From the NCBI GenBank assembly GCA_963811705.1, contig CAWESL010000008.1:124001-188000 (forward strand): a DNA stretch of 64,000 nucleotides. The letters are read 5' to 3'. Position 1 is the stretch's first letter, and every line of letters starts with the position of its first letter. Below the pieces are notes generated by a model that had not been told where the DNA came from, did not search any database, and worked only from the letters and a program-made list of their open reading frames with translations. Position numbers and translations under genes: made by a program. Shown in pieces: positions 1-8,554 of the stretch. The DNA comes from DATJPR01 sp963811705. Its GTDB lineage: Bacteria; Bacteroidota; Ignavibacteria; UBA10030; UBA6906.

Positions 1-329
1 CCGGAGAAAAGACGGCTGTGTGCATCCGTTGCACGTCAATCTATTTTTCCTTTCTGGCGTGTTTGATCGCATATCCGCTCTTCCGGTCGCTCACGAATCG
101 GGTGGGTGCCGGGCGCAGGTGGCTGGCCGTAGCAGTTGCCCCCATGGTTGTCGATGTCGCGTTATCGTTGCTAAACATCCATCAGAGCACTTCCCTGACC
201 CGTTTCCTCACCGGGTCGTTCTTCGGAATCATCGCGGTCTTCATTGTCGTCCCGACAATCGTGGATGCAACGTCAGAACTCATGACCAGACCCCGCACTC
301 AACCATCACCTACCAATACAAAGGACTGA
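1..329 (+). CDS. DUF2085 family membrane protein, 5' end cut by window
   Basis: The reading frame is open to the left edge, so the start lies outside the window; an internal GTG at 18 is not a credible start. The visible part begins with a V-C-I-R-C-T-x-I-Y motif, which matches the family's conserved Cys-x-Arg-Cys-Thr-x-Ile-Tyr signature. After it come two hydrophobic segments (about residues 10-25 and 68-85 of the visible part) and a short polar tail. The family's function is unknown. Conserved cysteines at a membrane surface suggest metal or redox binding, but that is inference. The stop is 3 bp before the next membrane gene, so the two are probably one operon. Confidence 0.7.
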   Translation, partial: GEKTAVCIRCTSIYFSFLACLIAYPLFRSLTNRVGAGRRWLAVAVAPMVVDVALSLLNIHQSTSLTRFLTGSFFGIIAVFIVVPTIVDATSELMTRPRTQPSPTNTKD

Positions 330-332
330 GCG

Positions 333-860
333 ATGCAACCAAAACCCAGTGTCTTAATGCCGGCGCTGTACGGCGGTATCGTTATCGCGGTCATCTCCGC
401 GGTCCCGGGTTTGAACCTCCTGAACTGCCTCTGCTGTGCCGGCGTGATGATCGGGGGGGCGATGAGCGTGTTCTTCTACAAGAAGGATCTGACGGAGAGT
501 CATCCGACGCTGACAAGCGGGGACGCCGTCCAACTGGGCGCCCTTGCCGGGGTGTTCGGCGCGATCATTGGCTCTGCGATCAGTGCCGCGATTCTCGCCG
601 CCTTCGGCGACGTGAGCAAACATATGATCATGACCTTCATGGAACAGTACCGGAACGACATTCCCTCGGAAGCGTTCGACCAAATGGAGCGAGGCATGGC
701 GATGGGTGGCGGGTTGTGGGTGATTTCGTTGGTGTCGTCGCTCGTTATCGATACCATTTTCGGATTGCTGGGCGGTCTTATCGGCTACGCGATCTGGAAA
801 CCGAAAGCGGGCGCAGCACCGCCGCCGTCGTATACCCCGCCGCAGAATCCGGCCGTGTGA
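333..860 (+). CDS. Hypothetical four-helix membrane protein
   Basis: This 175-residue protein has about four hydrophobic stretches (near residues 9-30, 33-48, 68-90 and 122-152), rich in Gly and Ala, and ends in a Pro-rich cytoplasmic-like tail. There is a charged loop between helices 3 and 4. I do not recognise a family with certainty. It starts 3 bp after the DUF2085 stop with an AAAGGA ribosome site upstream, so it is probably co-transcribed with it. A hairpin with T runs follows 30 bp after the stop. Proteins of this shape with a Pro-rich tail often sit beside DUF2085, but no job can be assigned. Confidence 0.6.
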   Translation: MQPKPSVLMPALYGGIVIAVISAVPGLNLLNCLCCAGVMIGGAMSVFFYKKDLTESHPTLTSGDAVQLGALAGVFGAIIGSAISAAILAAFGDVSKHMIMTFMEQYRNDIPSEAFDQMERGMAMGGGLWVISLVSSLVIDTIFGLLGGLIGYAIWKPKAGAAPPPSYTPPQNPAV

Positions 861-890
861 TTGCTCCTTCGCGAGCGATCGTCCAGAAAA

Positions 891-919
891 AAAACGGCGA
901 GCAAAATGCTCGCCGTTTT
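891..919. terminator. Bidirectional intrinsic terminator
   Basis: A 13-bp perfect stem (AAAACGGCGAGCA with its complement, loop of three A) is flanked by an A run on the left and T's on the right. On the minus strand the hairpin is followed by about eight T's, so it is a strong stop for the cytochrome transcript. On the plus strand it closes the DUF2085 operon. Confidence 0.75.
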
Positions 920-1079
920 GGCTTTCCCCTCTGTCTCCAGCGCAATTTCTCAAACCAAGTTGGGAACAAGCCTGCCCAGACCGCCTACTTTCGGACCATC
1001 AAAAAGAAGGTTGCCTAGGCTGCCATACTTTTTCTCCTTTGTTTTCGGGGTCAAAATGATGGAAATTTTTACATTAAAG

Positions 1080-1097
1080 CGGTTGCCTAAGCAACCG
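1080..1097. terminator. Hairpin downstream of the cytochrome gene
   Basis: A 7-bp perfect stem CGGTTGC / GCAACCG with loop CTAA has AAAG on its left and a T run on its right. It lies 14 bp beyond the stop of the minus-strand cytochrome gene. The T run is better on the plus strand than on the minus. The rest of 861-1110 shows no gene; the octamer GGTTGCCT occurs twice (near 1009 and 1081). Confidence 0.45.
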
Positions 1098-1110
1098 TTT
1101 TTCTTCCCCC

Positions 1111-1524
1111 TCAGTTGTCCCTTGCCCCCTGGTTGATCCAATCGACAATCACTTGAATCGTCGCCGCATCCAGATACGGACCTCCTTGCGGCATTCTTGC
1201 CCCGAACGGTGGGGTCGCCGAAATCTTTTTCGCGATGTTGCTCGCCCCTGCATCGCCCGGGACGATCGCCGGACCGTGGAGCCCTCCAGCAAGCAACCCC
1301 GCCACCGTTCCAACTGTCAATCCTGCCGTCCCTCCGTGACAACTCGTGCAACCATAGTTCTCAAGAATCGGTAACACGTTTCCGCTGAACGATACCGTGT
1401 CCACCGGTGGAGGCGGAGGCGGCGGTGGCTGCTGAGAGGCAAATGGATCTGTCCCCATGTCCCGGCATGCATTGAAGAGAAGAGCAATCAGAACGACCGT
1501 GAAGCATCCGGTGAGCCACCGCAT
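1111..1524 (-). CDS. c-type cytochrome domain lipoprotein
   Basis: This 137-residue protein starts with a lipoprotein signal ending in a lipobox (LFNAC, Cys20), so the mature protein is predicted to be lipid-anchored. A spacer of eight prolines follows (residues 33-40), then a single heme c site C59-T-S-C62-H63 and a likely axial Met111. The size and the V-L-P-I-L-E-N-Y-G-C-T-S-C-H context are typical of the small cytochrome domain that often fronts secreted cell-surface enzymes. Electron transfer at the envelope is the likely role; the partner is unknown. It lies alone, 26 bp after the end of the CHRD gene, on the same strand. Confidence 0.75.
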   Translation of the reverse strand: MRWLTGCFTVVLIALLFNACRDMGTDPFASQQPPPPPPPPVDTVSFSGNVLPILENYGCTSCHGGTAGLTVGTVAGLLAGGLHGPAIVPGDAGASNIAKKISATPPFGARMPQGGPYLDAATIQVIVDWINQGARDN

Positions 1525-1550
1525 CGACGAAGATCTCCGATTGACGAATC

Positions 1551-3346
1551 TTACTTTAGCAGGAGCATCCGCTGCGTCGCCGACTGCCCGCTCGCCGTCG
1601 AGAGACGGTAGAAATACACGCCGGACGCAAGCGAGCCTGCGTTGAACCTCACCCGGTATTCTCCTGCACCCCGCGATTCGTCAAGGAGCGTCGCCACTTC
1701 CTGACCGAGAAGATTGAACACCTTCAGCGTGACCCGTGTCGGTGCCGTCAGAGAAAACTGGATGACGGTGCTCGGATTAAACGGGTTCGGATAATTCTGT
1801 GCCAGAGAAAATGCCGCGGGTACCGTTGTCTGCACCGGCGAAACAGAGGTCACGACCGAGGGTTCAAACACCATCTGCCCGCGGATCTCGCCCCCGGATG
1901 CGCCTTCGTATGGACGTTGAAGTAGTAAAGCCCCTGCATGAAAGCCCGAGATGTTCCCGTTCGGATAGCCGGTCCAGACACCGCTTGATGTGCTGTCCGT
2001 GAACGACACGGGCTCAATAATCGGATCCATTGACGCCGACAGCTCCCAGATGGAAATGTGCCGCGGTCAGCGAGTCGCTCAGTGCTGCAACGGTCACCCG
2101 ATACGATAAGCTTCCGTCCGAGGCTGTCAAGCAGACCATAGCCGGTGCCCGTTCCCGGCGACGAAACGCCTGACTCCTGCGATGCGTTCAGTCCCATGAT
2201 GAATTCGACGGCCGATGCCGGCATGAGCTGCCCGCGAATTTCTCCGCCCGGATGCGCGCTGGTATGGAAATTCATGTACATATCACCCATGAGAAGGTTG
2301 CGGATGATGCTGTCGGCCGGCGACGTCCATTGGCCGCTGGCGGTGTTGCCATTCTCCGAAAATGGATGGACCACGGAACCGACGACCCCGGAAGGACCGG
2401 CGTGGAAATGCGAACCGGTCACGGGACCGGTCAGTTCAGCAAAGGTCGCACGATACAGGATCGAAGATCCATCCGGACTAAGAATTGCCCACGCCGTTCC
2501 TTGCCCGGGAGCGGCATTCGCCGGTGTCTCCTGGGTGCCGTCAAGGGAAACAGTGAATCGTTGGCCGGTAACGGAAACCAACTGACCTCGAATCTCCCCT
2601 CCGGGATGCGCCTTGGTGTGAATGTTAAAGTACAACTCGCTTCGAGCAAGCTGACCATAGATGCTGTCAGCGAAGCCCAGACCATCCACCGGTCGACGCG
2701 CTGTCGGTAAAGGTGATCGGCATGGACGACCGGGCCGGGGACGCCTGGCTAATCCGGAATGGAAGTGCGAACCCGTGACCGTATCACTCAACCCGGCAAT
2801 GGTAATGGCGTAGGTCAGTGTTTTTCCCAAACTATCGATATACGCGTATCCCGTCCCTGTTCCTCCCGATCCTGTTGCCGGAGTCTCCTGCGTGCCATCC
2901 GCACTGATCGTAAATCCCATGCCCGGCGCAAGAACGAGCTGCCCACGAATTTCTCCGCCGGGGTGGTTGCTCGAATGAACGTTGGCGTAGACTTCTCCCT
3001 TAATCAGATGCTGCAGGATCGTGTCAGGGATGTTGGACCAGGTCCCGGATGCGGTGTTCCCCGAAAATGTTATCGGGAACACGACAGGACCGCCGACGCC
3101 GGGTACGGCGACGTGGAAGTGCATCGCCGACGCCGGAGCAGACAATTGAGCAAATGTCAGCCGAAATGTCAATGACGACATATCCGGGTTGAGCACTGCC
3201 CACAGTGTCCCTTGTCCGGCCGTCACGACAGGAGGGGTCTCCTGCGATCCGTTCAGCGAAGCGGTAAAGAGAATTTGCGCGTGTAATGATCCGGAAAGCC
3301 CCGCAATCATCACCGCGACAAGAAGAGACCGTAGCTGTCGCACCAT
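1551..3346 (-). pseudogene. CHRD-repeat secreted protein, multiply frameshifted
   Basis: The gene encodes a signal peptide ending in LHAQ, four CHRD-type beta repeats of about 115 residues, each with F-H and H-P-G-G-E-I-R-G-Q motifs, and a C-terminal sorting tail with the YPNPFNPST core. It cannot be read in one frame. Repeat 2 needs three single-base corrections between about 2676 and 2750. Repeat 4 and the tail need four more, near 2105, 2025, 1940 and in the C5 run at 1891-1895. Repeats 1 and 3 read cleanly. The ATG at 3346 has GGGAGG at the right distance, better than the ATG at 3355. This is either a decayed gene or a stretch of poor assembly across repeats; the sequence cannot separate the two. 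CHRD domains are found in secreted, possibly adhesive proteins. Confidence 0.7.
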
Positions 3347-3388
3347 TTCCTGCATCCTCCCTTTTTATCAATAATTATCGGTAGTTCA

Positions 3389-6300
3389 TTAACATTTGCG
3401 GACGGGGGAAAGTTGCAGCAGATGTTCAAGCCACAAATTTGTGAGTTTCTCCATGACGGTGTTTTGCCTCAATCGCGCGTTCAAATTCGCAAAGTCAACT
3501 TCATCCATGGGTTGATCCTGATTGACGCAGGAGAAGACGAACTCCTCGAGTCCCGTGACCGGATCGACATGCCGCTGAAGACACTGGGCGCAAATGGCTT
3601 TCATCATACACTGCATCGGAGAGTTGATGGAAGCGATTCCAATATGGTCCGACTTCAGGTACGGCTTGAGCTCGGCGCCACGTGCCTGCTTTACAGCGGC
3701 CATCATCCTGTCCGATCCAATCGCAATCACGCGCGACGCCTGATCCAGTCGAATCGGGACTGGGCCCAATTCTCCTCCTGCATAGGCAAGTGCAGCGTGC
3801 ACAATGTTCCCGACGAAGCTCCGGTCCTGCGGCCGCCCAACGGGAATCGGTTCGCCTCCGTCGACACTGAACACCAGGACATCCGAAGCTGCTTCAAGCC
3901 ATTCCCGTTTGAAAAGATCCTCCCGCTTCTTGTAACCGGCGAAGTAAATCACTCGCCCCCCTTTCTCCCTGAAGGCGCGACCGATCGAGAACAGGACAGC
4001 GTTACCCAGTCCACCGCCCAGCAGGATGACCGTTGCCTTCTCCTGGATCTCCGTGGGGGTTCCGGTCGGCCCCATGACCACGATCCGCTGGCCGGGAGTC
4101 AACATCGAACTCATCCGCGAACTGGCGCCGACCTCAAGTGCGATCATTCCGATTTCCCCTTTGCCGGGATCGACCCACGCACCGGTGAGGGCAACCCCTT
4201 CCATCGAGAGAAGCGTGTTCTCAATCCTCCGCGACTCGGACTCGTAGTTCTGCAGCCGATAGAATTGTCCCGGGTGGAATTCCCGCGCCGCCTTCGGCGC
4301 GCGTGCGATGATTTCCGTGATGGCCGGTGTCAATCGGTTCACTTGCACCACCCGCGCCTGCAGTTCATCCGAGAGCGATTTGTGGAACGTTCGCCATTCC
4401 TGTTCCGAGTCCGGACCGATACGGGGAGCACGCATGCTCCGTTGTGATTCAAGCGACGTGAGAATGTGCCGGTATCCGTTCTTCGCCGATGCCATCGCCC
4501 TCACAACACTTCCGGCATACGACGGATGGTTGTCACCGTAGAATGAGACGGTCCTGTTCTCCGGCGATCGATACGAGGTGAAGAACGCCTCCGGGTCGGC
4601 CGGGGAAGGGATGAGATTCCCCCCCTGATACCGATGCGGGAGAAAATATTCATCCCGATCGTCGAGCTTGAACGACCCCGGATGCTCCCGCTCGTACATG
4701 ACGTTCGGAGCCGTGCCGGCTGCAATAATCGCCGTCCGGGCCGGGGCACGCTTCAGGCGACCCGAGAGTTTCCACTTCCCGTTCGCCAATTCCATCTCTT
4801 CGAAGATCACCGCGCCGAGCGCCCCGGATTCATCCGGAACCGCCTCCATCGGGCTCATGTTTTCCACGAAGCCGATCCCTTCCTCAAGCCCCTTGATGAT
4901 CTCTTCGTGGTTCAACCGATATGCGGGCGAATCCACAATCGATTTTCGGTAGTAGATGTGGACGCCCCCCCACTGACGGAGAAGAGGAATGAAGTCCGGA
5001 TCCTCGCCGGCTTTGGTGGCTCGTTGGCGTTCAGCGGCTATTGCTTCGGCGTGCGTGAGAAATTCCCGGAGAACCGCCCGCTCTTCGGCGTCGAACGACG
5101 CGAGCATGTCCTCGTATGTCCGGCCGCTGGCGAGTGCGTCAAAGCGCTCCTTGACTTTCGTGACTTGAATAGGATAGTACGCCATCAACTCCGTCGCAGT
5201 GTCGATCGCCGTCAACCCGCCTCCAATCACGATGGCCGGAAGCCTGACCTGAAGGTTCGCCATGGACTCCTTCTTGCCGGCACCCGTGAGCTGGAGCGCC
5301 ATCAGAAAATCGCTGGCCTTGCGGATACCCCGGATCATGTTGTTTTTCATCCGGACGAATGTCGGCTTGCCTGCGCCGGCGGCGATGCAGATGTGATCGA
5401 ATCCGTACTTCCAGGCATCCTCGATCGTCAGTGTCCCGCCGAAGCGCACGCCGTCGAAGAGCGCGAAGTGCCGCCTGCGAAGAAGGGTGAGATAAATGAC
5501 CGTGAGAAAATTCTTGTCCCATCGCGGGGTGATTCCATATTCCGAGACTCCCCCGAATCCCGCCATCGGCCGTTCGCTGAGCTTCATCTGGATCGCTGCG
5601 TAGTCCCGGATGGGCTTGGGGGACCCGTCAGGTTCGAAGAACGCCGGGGAGAGCGGCTCGATCTTCAACCCATCGATCCCGACAACGCCAAACCCTTCGT
5701 TGAGAAGATAATGCGCAAGGGTATACCCCGCCGGCCCCATACCGACGACAAGGATCTTCACGCCGTTATAAGCAAGCGCGTGCGGGCGTTCGATATTCAT
5801 GGGATTCCAACGGGTAAGCAGAGAGTAAATCTCAAATCCCCACGGCAACGAGAGGACCTCTGTCAGGATACGCGTTTCCACCTGAGGAATGTTGACAGGA
5901 TCCTGCTTCTGAAAAATGCATCCTTTCATGCAGTCGTTACAAATTCGATGACCCGTCCCCGGGAGCATCGGGTTATCGACCATGATGAGGGCGAGCGCGC
6001 CTAATGTTTCTCCCTTCGATTTTAATTCGTGCGATTCGGAGATCCTCTGGTTCAACGGGCAGCCTTTTAATGGATACCCGAGCGGATTCTGCTTGAATGA
6101 ATCACCTTCGGCGAACCCCCGTGAGCACGAATCCTTTTCGCGCTTGTGGCAGATGATGCAGTAGTCCACTTCGCCATCCGCCTGACGGCCATTGAATCGC
6201 GGGTCGGTGAGGTCGAACCCATCGCGCCGTCGATAATGCTCCGGCTTCCCGATGATCGCTTCTCCGACGGCGCTTTCCTGGCGTTCGAACGGGACGAGAC

Positions 6301-7030
6301 GATTGAAGTCTGTCGCCGAGGGCACATCGAACATCGTCCAGTCGCGATACGCTGGATCGTGTTGATAGTAAATCGACGCAAGCCACTGTTCCAACAGCGT
6401 CATCAAGGCAGTCAGAAACTGCAGGAGAGCCGACTCATCTTCTGTGGTGGGGAGAAAACCCAGACCCGTCCCGTTGCTCTTCAAGACACGGACAAGCGAG
6501 GTGATCGCGATGATGGACTGGGGAGGAAGTCCGACCTTTGCATAGCGTTCATGTTCCAGGAGTGCGAGGATAGCCGTCGCAGCTTCGAGTTCCCGGTCGT
6601 CGCGGGAAATTCCAGGAATCACGGCAATGATCGATCGGGCCATCCCATCCAGGCTCACCCGGTCGATTTGGAGCCCTTGTTCTTTCGAGTATTTCTTCAG
6701 GACCCTTCGGACGAAGAATTCCCGTTTACATTCAAACAGTGCTTTCTCATGATTCGCGCGCTGCCGCAACGTATCGAGCTCGCGTTCTACTTGAAAGAGG
6801 GTGCCAAGAAATGCACCAAGCTGTTCAGCCATCTCTTCCAGAAGGCTGGAGACCGCCGGGGGGGGCATACCCACCCCGCGCGTGGCTTGATAATCGTTGA
6901 AACGGGCATGGAGGAGGGAGTTCCGGGAGCGAACGAACTCATAGAACTGAACTGTAAGATTTTCCAACACTTGAGGATCATAGAGATCAGGATACTTGAG
7001 ACCAAAGCGGGAGAGATCCAGAAGATCCAT
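3389..7030 (-). CDS. Fused NfnB-NfnA-like Fe-S flavoprotein oxidoreductase
   Basis: The protein has 1213 residues from the ATG at 7030, which has AAGGAA upstream; an upstream in-frame extension to 7237 lacks support. Residues 1-285 are helical and unrecognised. Residues 286-375 carry cysteines C291, C294, C302, C324 and C364, C367, C371, arranged as in the N-terminal [4Fe-4S] domain of GltD/NfnB. Residues 424-800 are a GltD-type pyridine nucleotide-disulfide oxidoreductase fold with Rossmann motifs at 430-435 (GMGPAG) and 603-608 (GGGLTA). Residues 890-1170 are a PyrK/NfnA-type ferredoxin reductase with a PGQF flavin motif (920-923), an NAD motif (GGGLGN, 1005-1010) and a [2Fe-2S] set C1141, C1147, C1150, C1168. 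In Nfn these two halves are separate subunits that bifurcate electrons between ferredoxin and NAD(P). That activity here is inference. Confidence 0.75.
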   Translation of the reverse strand: MDLLDLSRFGLKYPDLYDPQVLENLTVQFYEFVRSRNSLLHARFNDYQATRGVGMPPPAVSSLLEEMAEQLGAFLGTLFQVERELDTLRQRANHEKALFECKREFFVRRVLKKYSKEQGLQIDRVSLDGMARSIIAVIPGISRDDRELEAATAILALLEHERYAKVGLPPQSIIAITSLVRVLKSNGTGLGFLPTTEDESALLQFLTALMTLLEQWLASIYYQHDPAYRDWTMFDVPSATDFNRLVPFERQESAVGEAIIGKPEHYRRRDGFDLTDPRFNGRQADGEVDYCIICHKREKDSCSRGFAEGDSFKQNPLGYPLKGCPLNQRISESHELKSKGETLGALALIMVDNPMLPGTGHRICNDCMKGCIFQKQDPVNIPQVETRILTEVLSLPWGFEIYSLLTRWNPMNIERPHALAYNGVKILVVGMGPAGYTLAHYLLNEGFGVVGIDGLKIEPLSPAFFEPDGSPKPIRDYAAIQMKLSERPMAGFGGVSEYGITPRWDKNFLTVIYLTLLRRRHFALFDGVRFGGTLTIEDAWKYGFDHICIAAGAGKPTFVRMKNNMIRGIRKASDFLMALQLTGAGKKESMANLQVRLPAIVIGGGLTAIDTATELMAYYPIQVTKVKERFDALASGRTYEDMLASFDAEERAVLREFLTHAEAIAAERQRATKAGEDPDFIPLLRQWGGVHIYYRKSIVDSPAYRLNHEEIIKGLEEGIGFVENMSPMEAVPDESGALGAVIFEEMELANGKWKLSGRLKRAPARTAIIAAGTAPNVMYEREHPGSFKLDDRDEYFLPHRYQGGNLIPSPADPEAFFTSYRSPENRTVSFYGDNHPSYAGSVVRAMASAKNGYRHILTSLESQRSMRAPRIGPDSEQEWRTFHKSLSDELQARVVQVNRLTPAITEIIARAPKAAREFHPGQFYRLQNYESESRRIENTLLSMEGVALTGAWVDPGKGEIGMIALEVGASSRMSSMLTPGQRIVVMGPTGTPTEIQEKATVILLGGGLGNAVLFSIGRAFREKGGRVIYFAGYKKREDLFKREWLEAASDVLVFSVDGGEPIPVGRPQDRSFVGNIVHAALAYAGGELGPVPIRLDQASRVIAIGSDRMMAAVKQARGAELKPYLKSDHIGIASINSPMQCMMKAICAQCLQRHVDPVTGLEEFVFSCVNQDQPMDEVDFANLNARLRQNTVMEKLTNLWLEHLLQLSPVRKC

Positions 7031-7343
7031 TGACTGTTCCTTGAGAATGTAGTATTTTCCTTCAACTCTCAGATTTGAGAGCGCCCTCGGACCGGATGAA
7101 TTCCGTGACGATGGGGACCAGATTACCACGTACTTTTGCTGCGGTCTTCGGGCTCGGCAATAGATAGAACCAAACCATACCTCAATGCGGTTCGCTGAAT
7201 ATTCCGACCGACGGTCCGCTCCAGGCTCTTGACACATCGCAACCAGCCGGCAGCGAGCTCAAGGAAGGTCGTCCCATCAGTGATTTGGTGGTCGTGGCAA
7301 GGGCGGTTCCACTGGATCCATATTCCCTTGAGGCGAAACTTCC
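7031..7343. other. Divergent intergenic region, oxidoreductase and merR
   Basis: These 313 bp lie between the starts of the two divergent genes and should hold both promoters. No gene is visible. A perfect 6-bp dyad with a 4-bp centre lies near the oxidoreductase start. TTGACA occurs at 7229-7234 but no good -10 box follows at 16-18 bp. Confidence 0.5.
7066..7081. promoter_or_regulatory. Inverted repeat, candidate MerR-type operator
   Basis: CTCTCA-GATT-TGAGAG is a perfect dyad 36 bp upstream of the oxidoreductase ATG, in the space shared with the divergent MerR gene. MerR regulators bind dyads in promoter spacers, so this is a reasonable candidate. It could equally be an RNA hairpin in the leader. 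Confidence 0.3.
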
Positions 7344-7730
7344 ATGGCAGCAACGACAGAACACGCGACGTATTCAATCGGGGAAGCTGCTGATGTATTG
7401 GGGATCTCGATTCCGACGCTCCGCTTATACGAGTATCATGGGCTGATCATTCCTCTGCGACGCACATCCGGCCACCGGCGGTACGCGCAGAACGAGCTCG
7501 ACCGTGTGCGGCGCATTCGTGAGGTCATCCATTCCCGGCAATATACCCTCGAGACCTTGCGGGGTCACTTGGCCGCAACAACGCACAAGACCCAGCTCGT
7601 TTGCACTCCCGGCAACGGAGCGGAAGATCTTCCGTGCTGGATGCATCCCTCACACGACGCTCAGGAACGGAGCGCACGCTGCAGGGAGTGCGATATCTAC
7701 ATTACGTCGGTCGACAGCGCAACGCATTGA
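7344..7730 (+). CDS. MerR-family regulator with Cys/His-rich C-terminal tail
   Basis: This 128-residue protein opens with a winged helix-turn-helix of the MerR type: Y-S-I-G-E-A-A at residues 10-16, the T-L-R-L-Y-E helix at 25-30 and the G-H-R-R-Y wing at 43-47. The usual coiled dimer helix follows (about 51-80). The tail is short and carries C87, C98, H101, H104, C113 and C116, a pattern that could bind a metal or a cluster. GAGGCG is the ribosome site. It is divergent from the large oxidoreductase, the usual arrangement for a regulator and its target, so redox or metal control of that gene is likely but unproven. The tail lacks the cysteine layout of the known Hg, Cu or Zn sensors and of SoxR. 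Confidence 0.8.
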   Translation: MAATTEHATYSIGEAADVLGISIPTLRLYEYHGLIIPLRRTSGHRRYAQNELDRVRRIREVIHSRQYTLETLRGHLAATTHKTQLVCTPGNGAEDLPCWMHPSHDAQERSARCRECDIYITSVDSATH

Positions 7731-8037
7731 CGCGTGGCGCATCCCGATGCACCGCGCTTGCGATCCCGGGCCGCGCACGGCAATCGGGATGCCGGGACCA
7801 CGATGGGTTATGCTTGCGGGCGGATTCCGTTCCTGTCGGGTCCATCCCGCCGGGGACTGTTGTTGCGCCGGCGGGTGCATCGGTTTGGAGTCTCGCATGA
7901 ACCATGACAGCAAGGGACGTATCGCCTCACGCCATGAACGGAACGGCCGGAATCTGGTACCCGCAGTTCGTTTCCTCCTCAGCCGAGAAGACTCCCGCTG
8001 AAGTGCAGAGTCACTCTCGTCCACCTCTTCCCATACC
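7731..8037. other. Intergenic region without recognised gene
   Basis: Small open frames exist on both strands but none has family features or a ribosome site. GC-rich partial inverted repeats (ATCCCG near 7762 and CGGGAT near 7783) may form a weak hairpin after merR. Nothing else is seen. Confidence 0.5.
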
Positions 8038-8550
8038 ATGAGCACAATTGTCATTCTCGTTCTCGGAGCGCTGCTGCTCGTCTTCGGTCGAAAGCTCTTC
8101 TGGCTTTTTGTCGCCGCCGCAGGTTTTGTCATCGGTTTCACATACGCTCCGGGAATCCTCGGGGTCCAGTCGGAAAATTCCGCCCTTGTCGTCGGCCTGA
8201 TGTGCGGAGTGGTGTGTGGCGTGATCGCGCTCTTCATCCAGAAAATCGCGATCAGTGCCGCCGGCTTCGCGGCGACCGGATTCCTCGCAATGAACTATTC
8301 CGAAGCGATTTTCCACCTGACTGGCGACCTGCGGTGGATCGTGTTTGTAGCCGCCGGCATTCTTGGTGCGTTGCTCGTGCATTGGGTCTTCGATTGGACC
8401 CTGATTGTCGTGTCCTCCTTTGTCGGCGCCACGTTGATCGCGCAGGGAATTCATTCCCAAAACGTTTACTGGCTCGTCGTGCTCCTTGCGGCTCTGGGAA
8501 TTGTCATCCAGGCCAGGATGCGCGGCGGACGCAAGAAGCACGAGGAATGA
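8038..8550 (+). CDS. DUF4203-like multi-pass membrane protein
   Basis: This 170-residue, very hydrophobic protein has about six to seven transmembrane stretches separated by very short loops and ends in a basic tail (RMRGGRKKHEE). The G-R-K-L-F-W-L-F-V start and the repeated small-residue helices resemble the DUF4203/TMEM198-like group, whose function in bacteria is unknown. The ATG has only a weak ribosome site. It ends 4 bp before the MBL-fold nuclease gene, so the two are probably co-transcribed, although nothing links their roles. Confidence 0.6.
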   Translation: MSTIVILVLGALLLVFGRKLFWLFVAAAGFVIGFTYAPGILGVQSENSALVVGLMCGVVCGVIALFIQKIAISAAGFAATGFLAMNYSEAIFHLTGDLRWIVFVAAGILGALLVHWVFDWTLIVVSSFVGATLIAQGIHSQNVYWLVVLLAALGIVIQARMRGGRKKHEE

Positions 8551-8554
8551 CCCC

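Noticed and set aside
7229..7234. TTGACA as merR -35 box
   Set aside because: No acceptable -10 box follows at 16-19 bp, so the match is probably chance.
7031..7237. N-terminal extension of the large oxidoreductase to 7237
   Set aside because: No ribosome site, low-quality sequence, and the ATG at 7030 has AAGGAA at the right distance.
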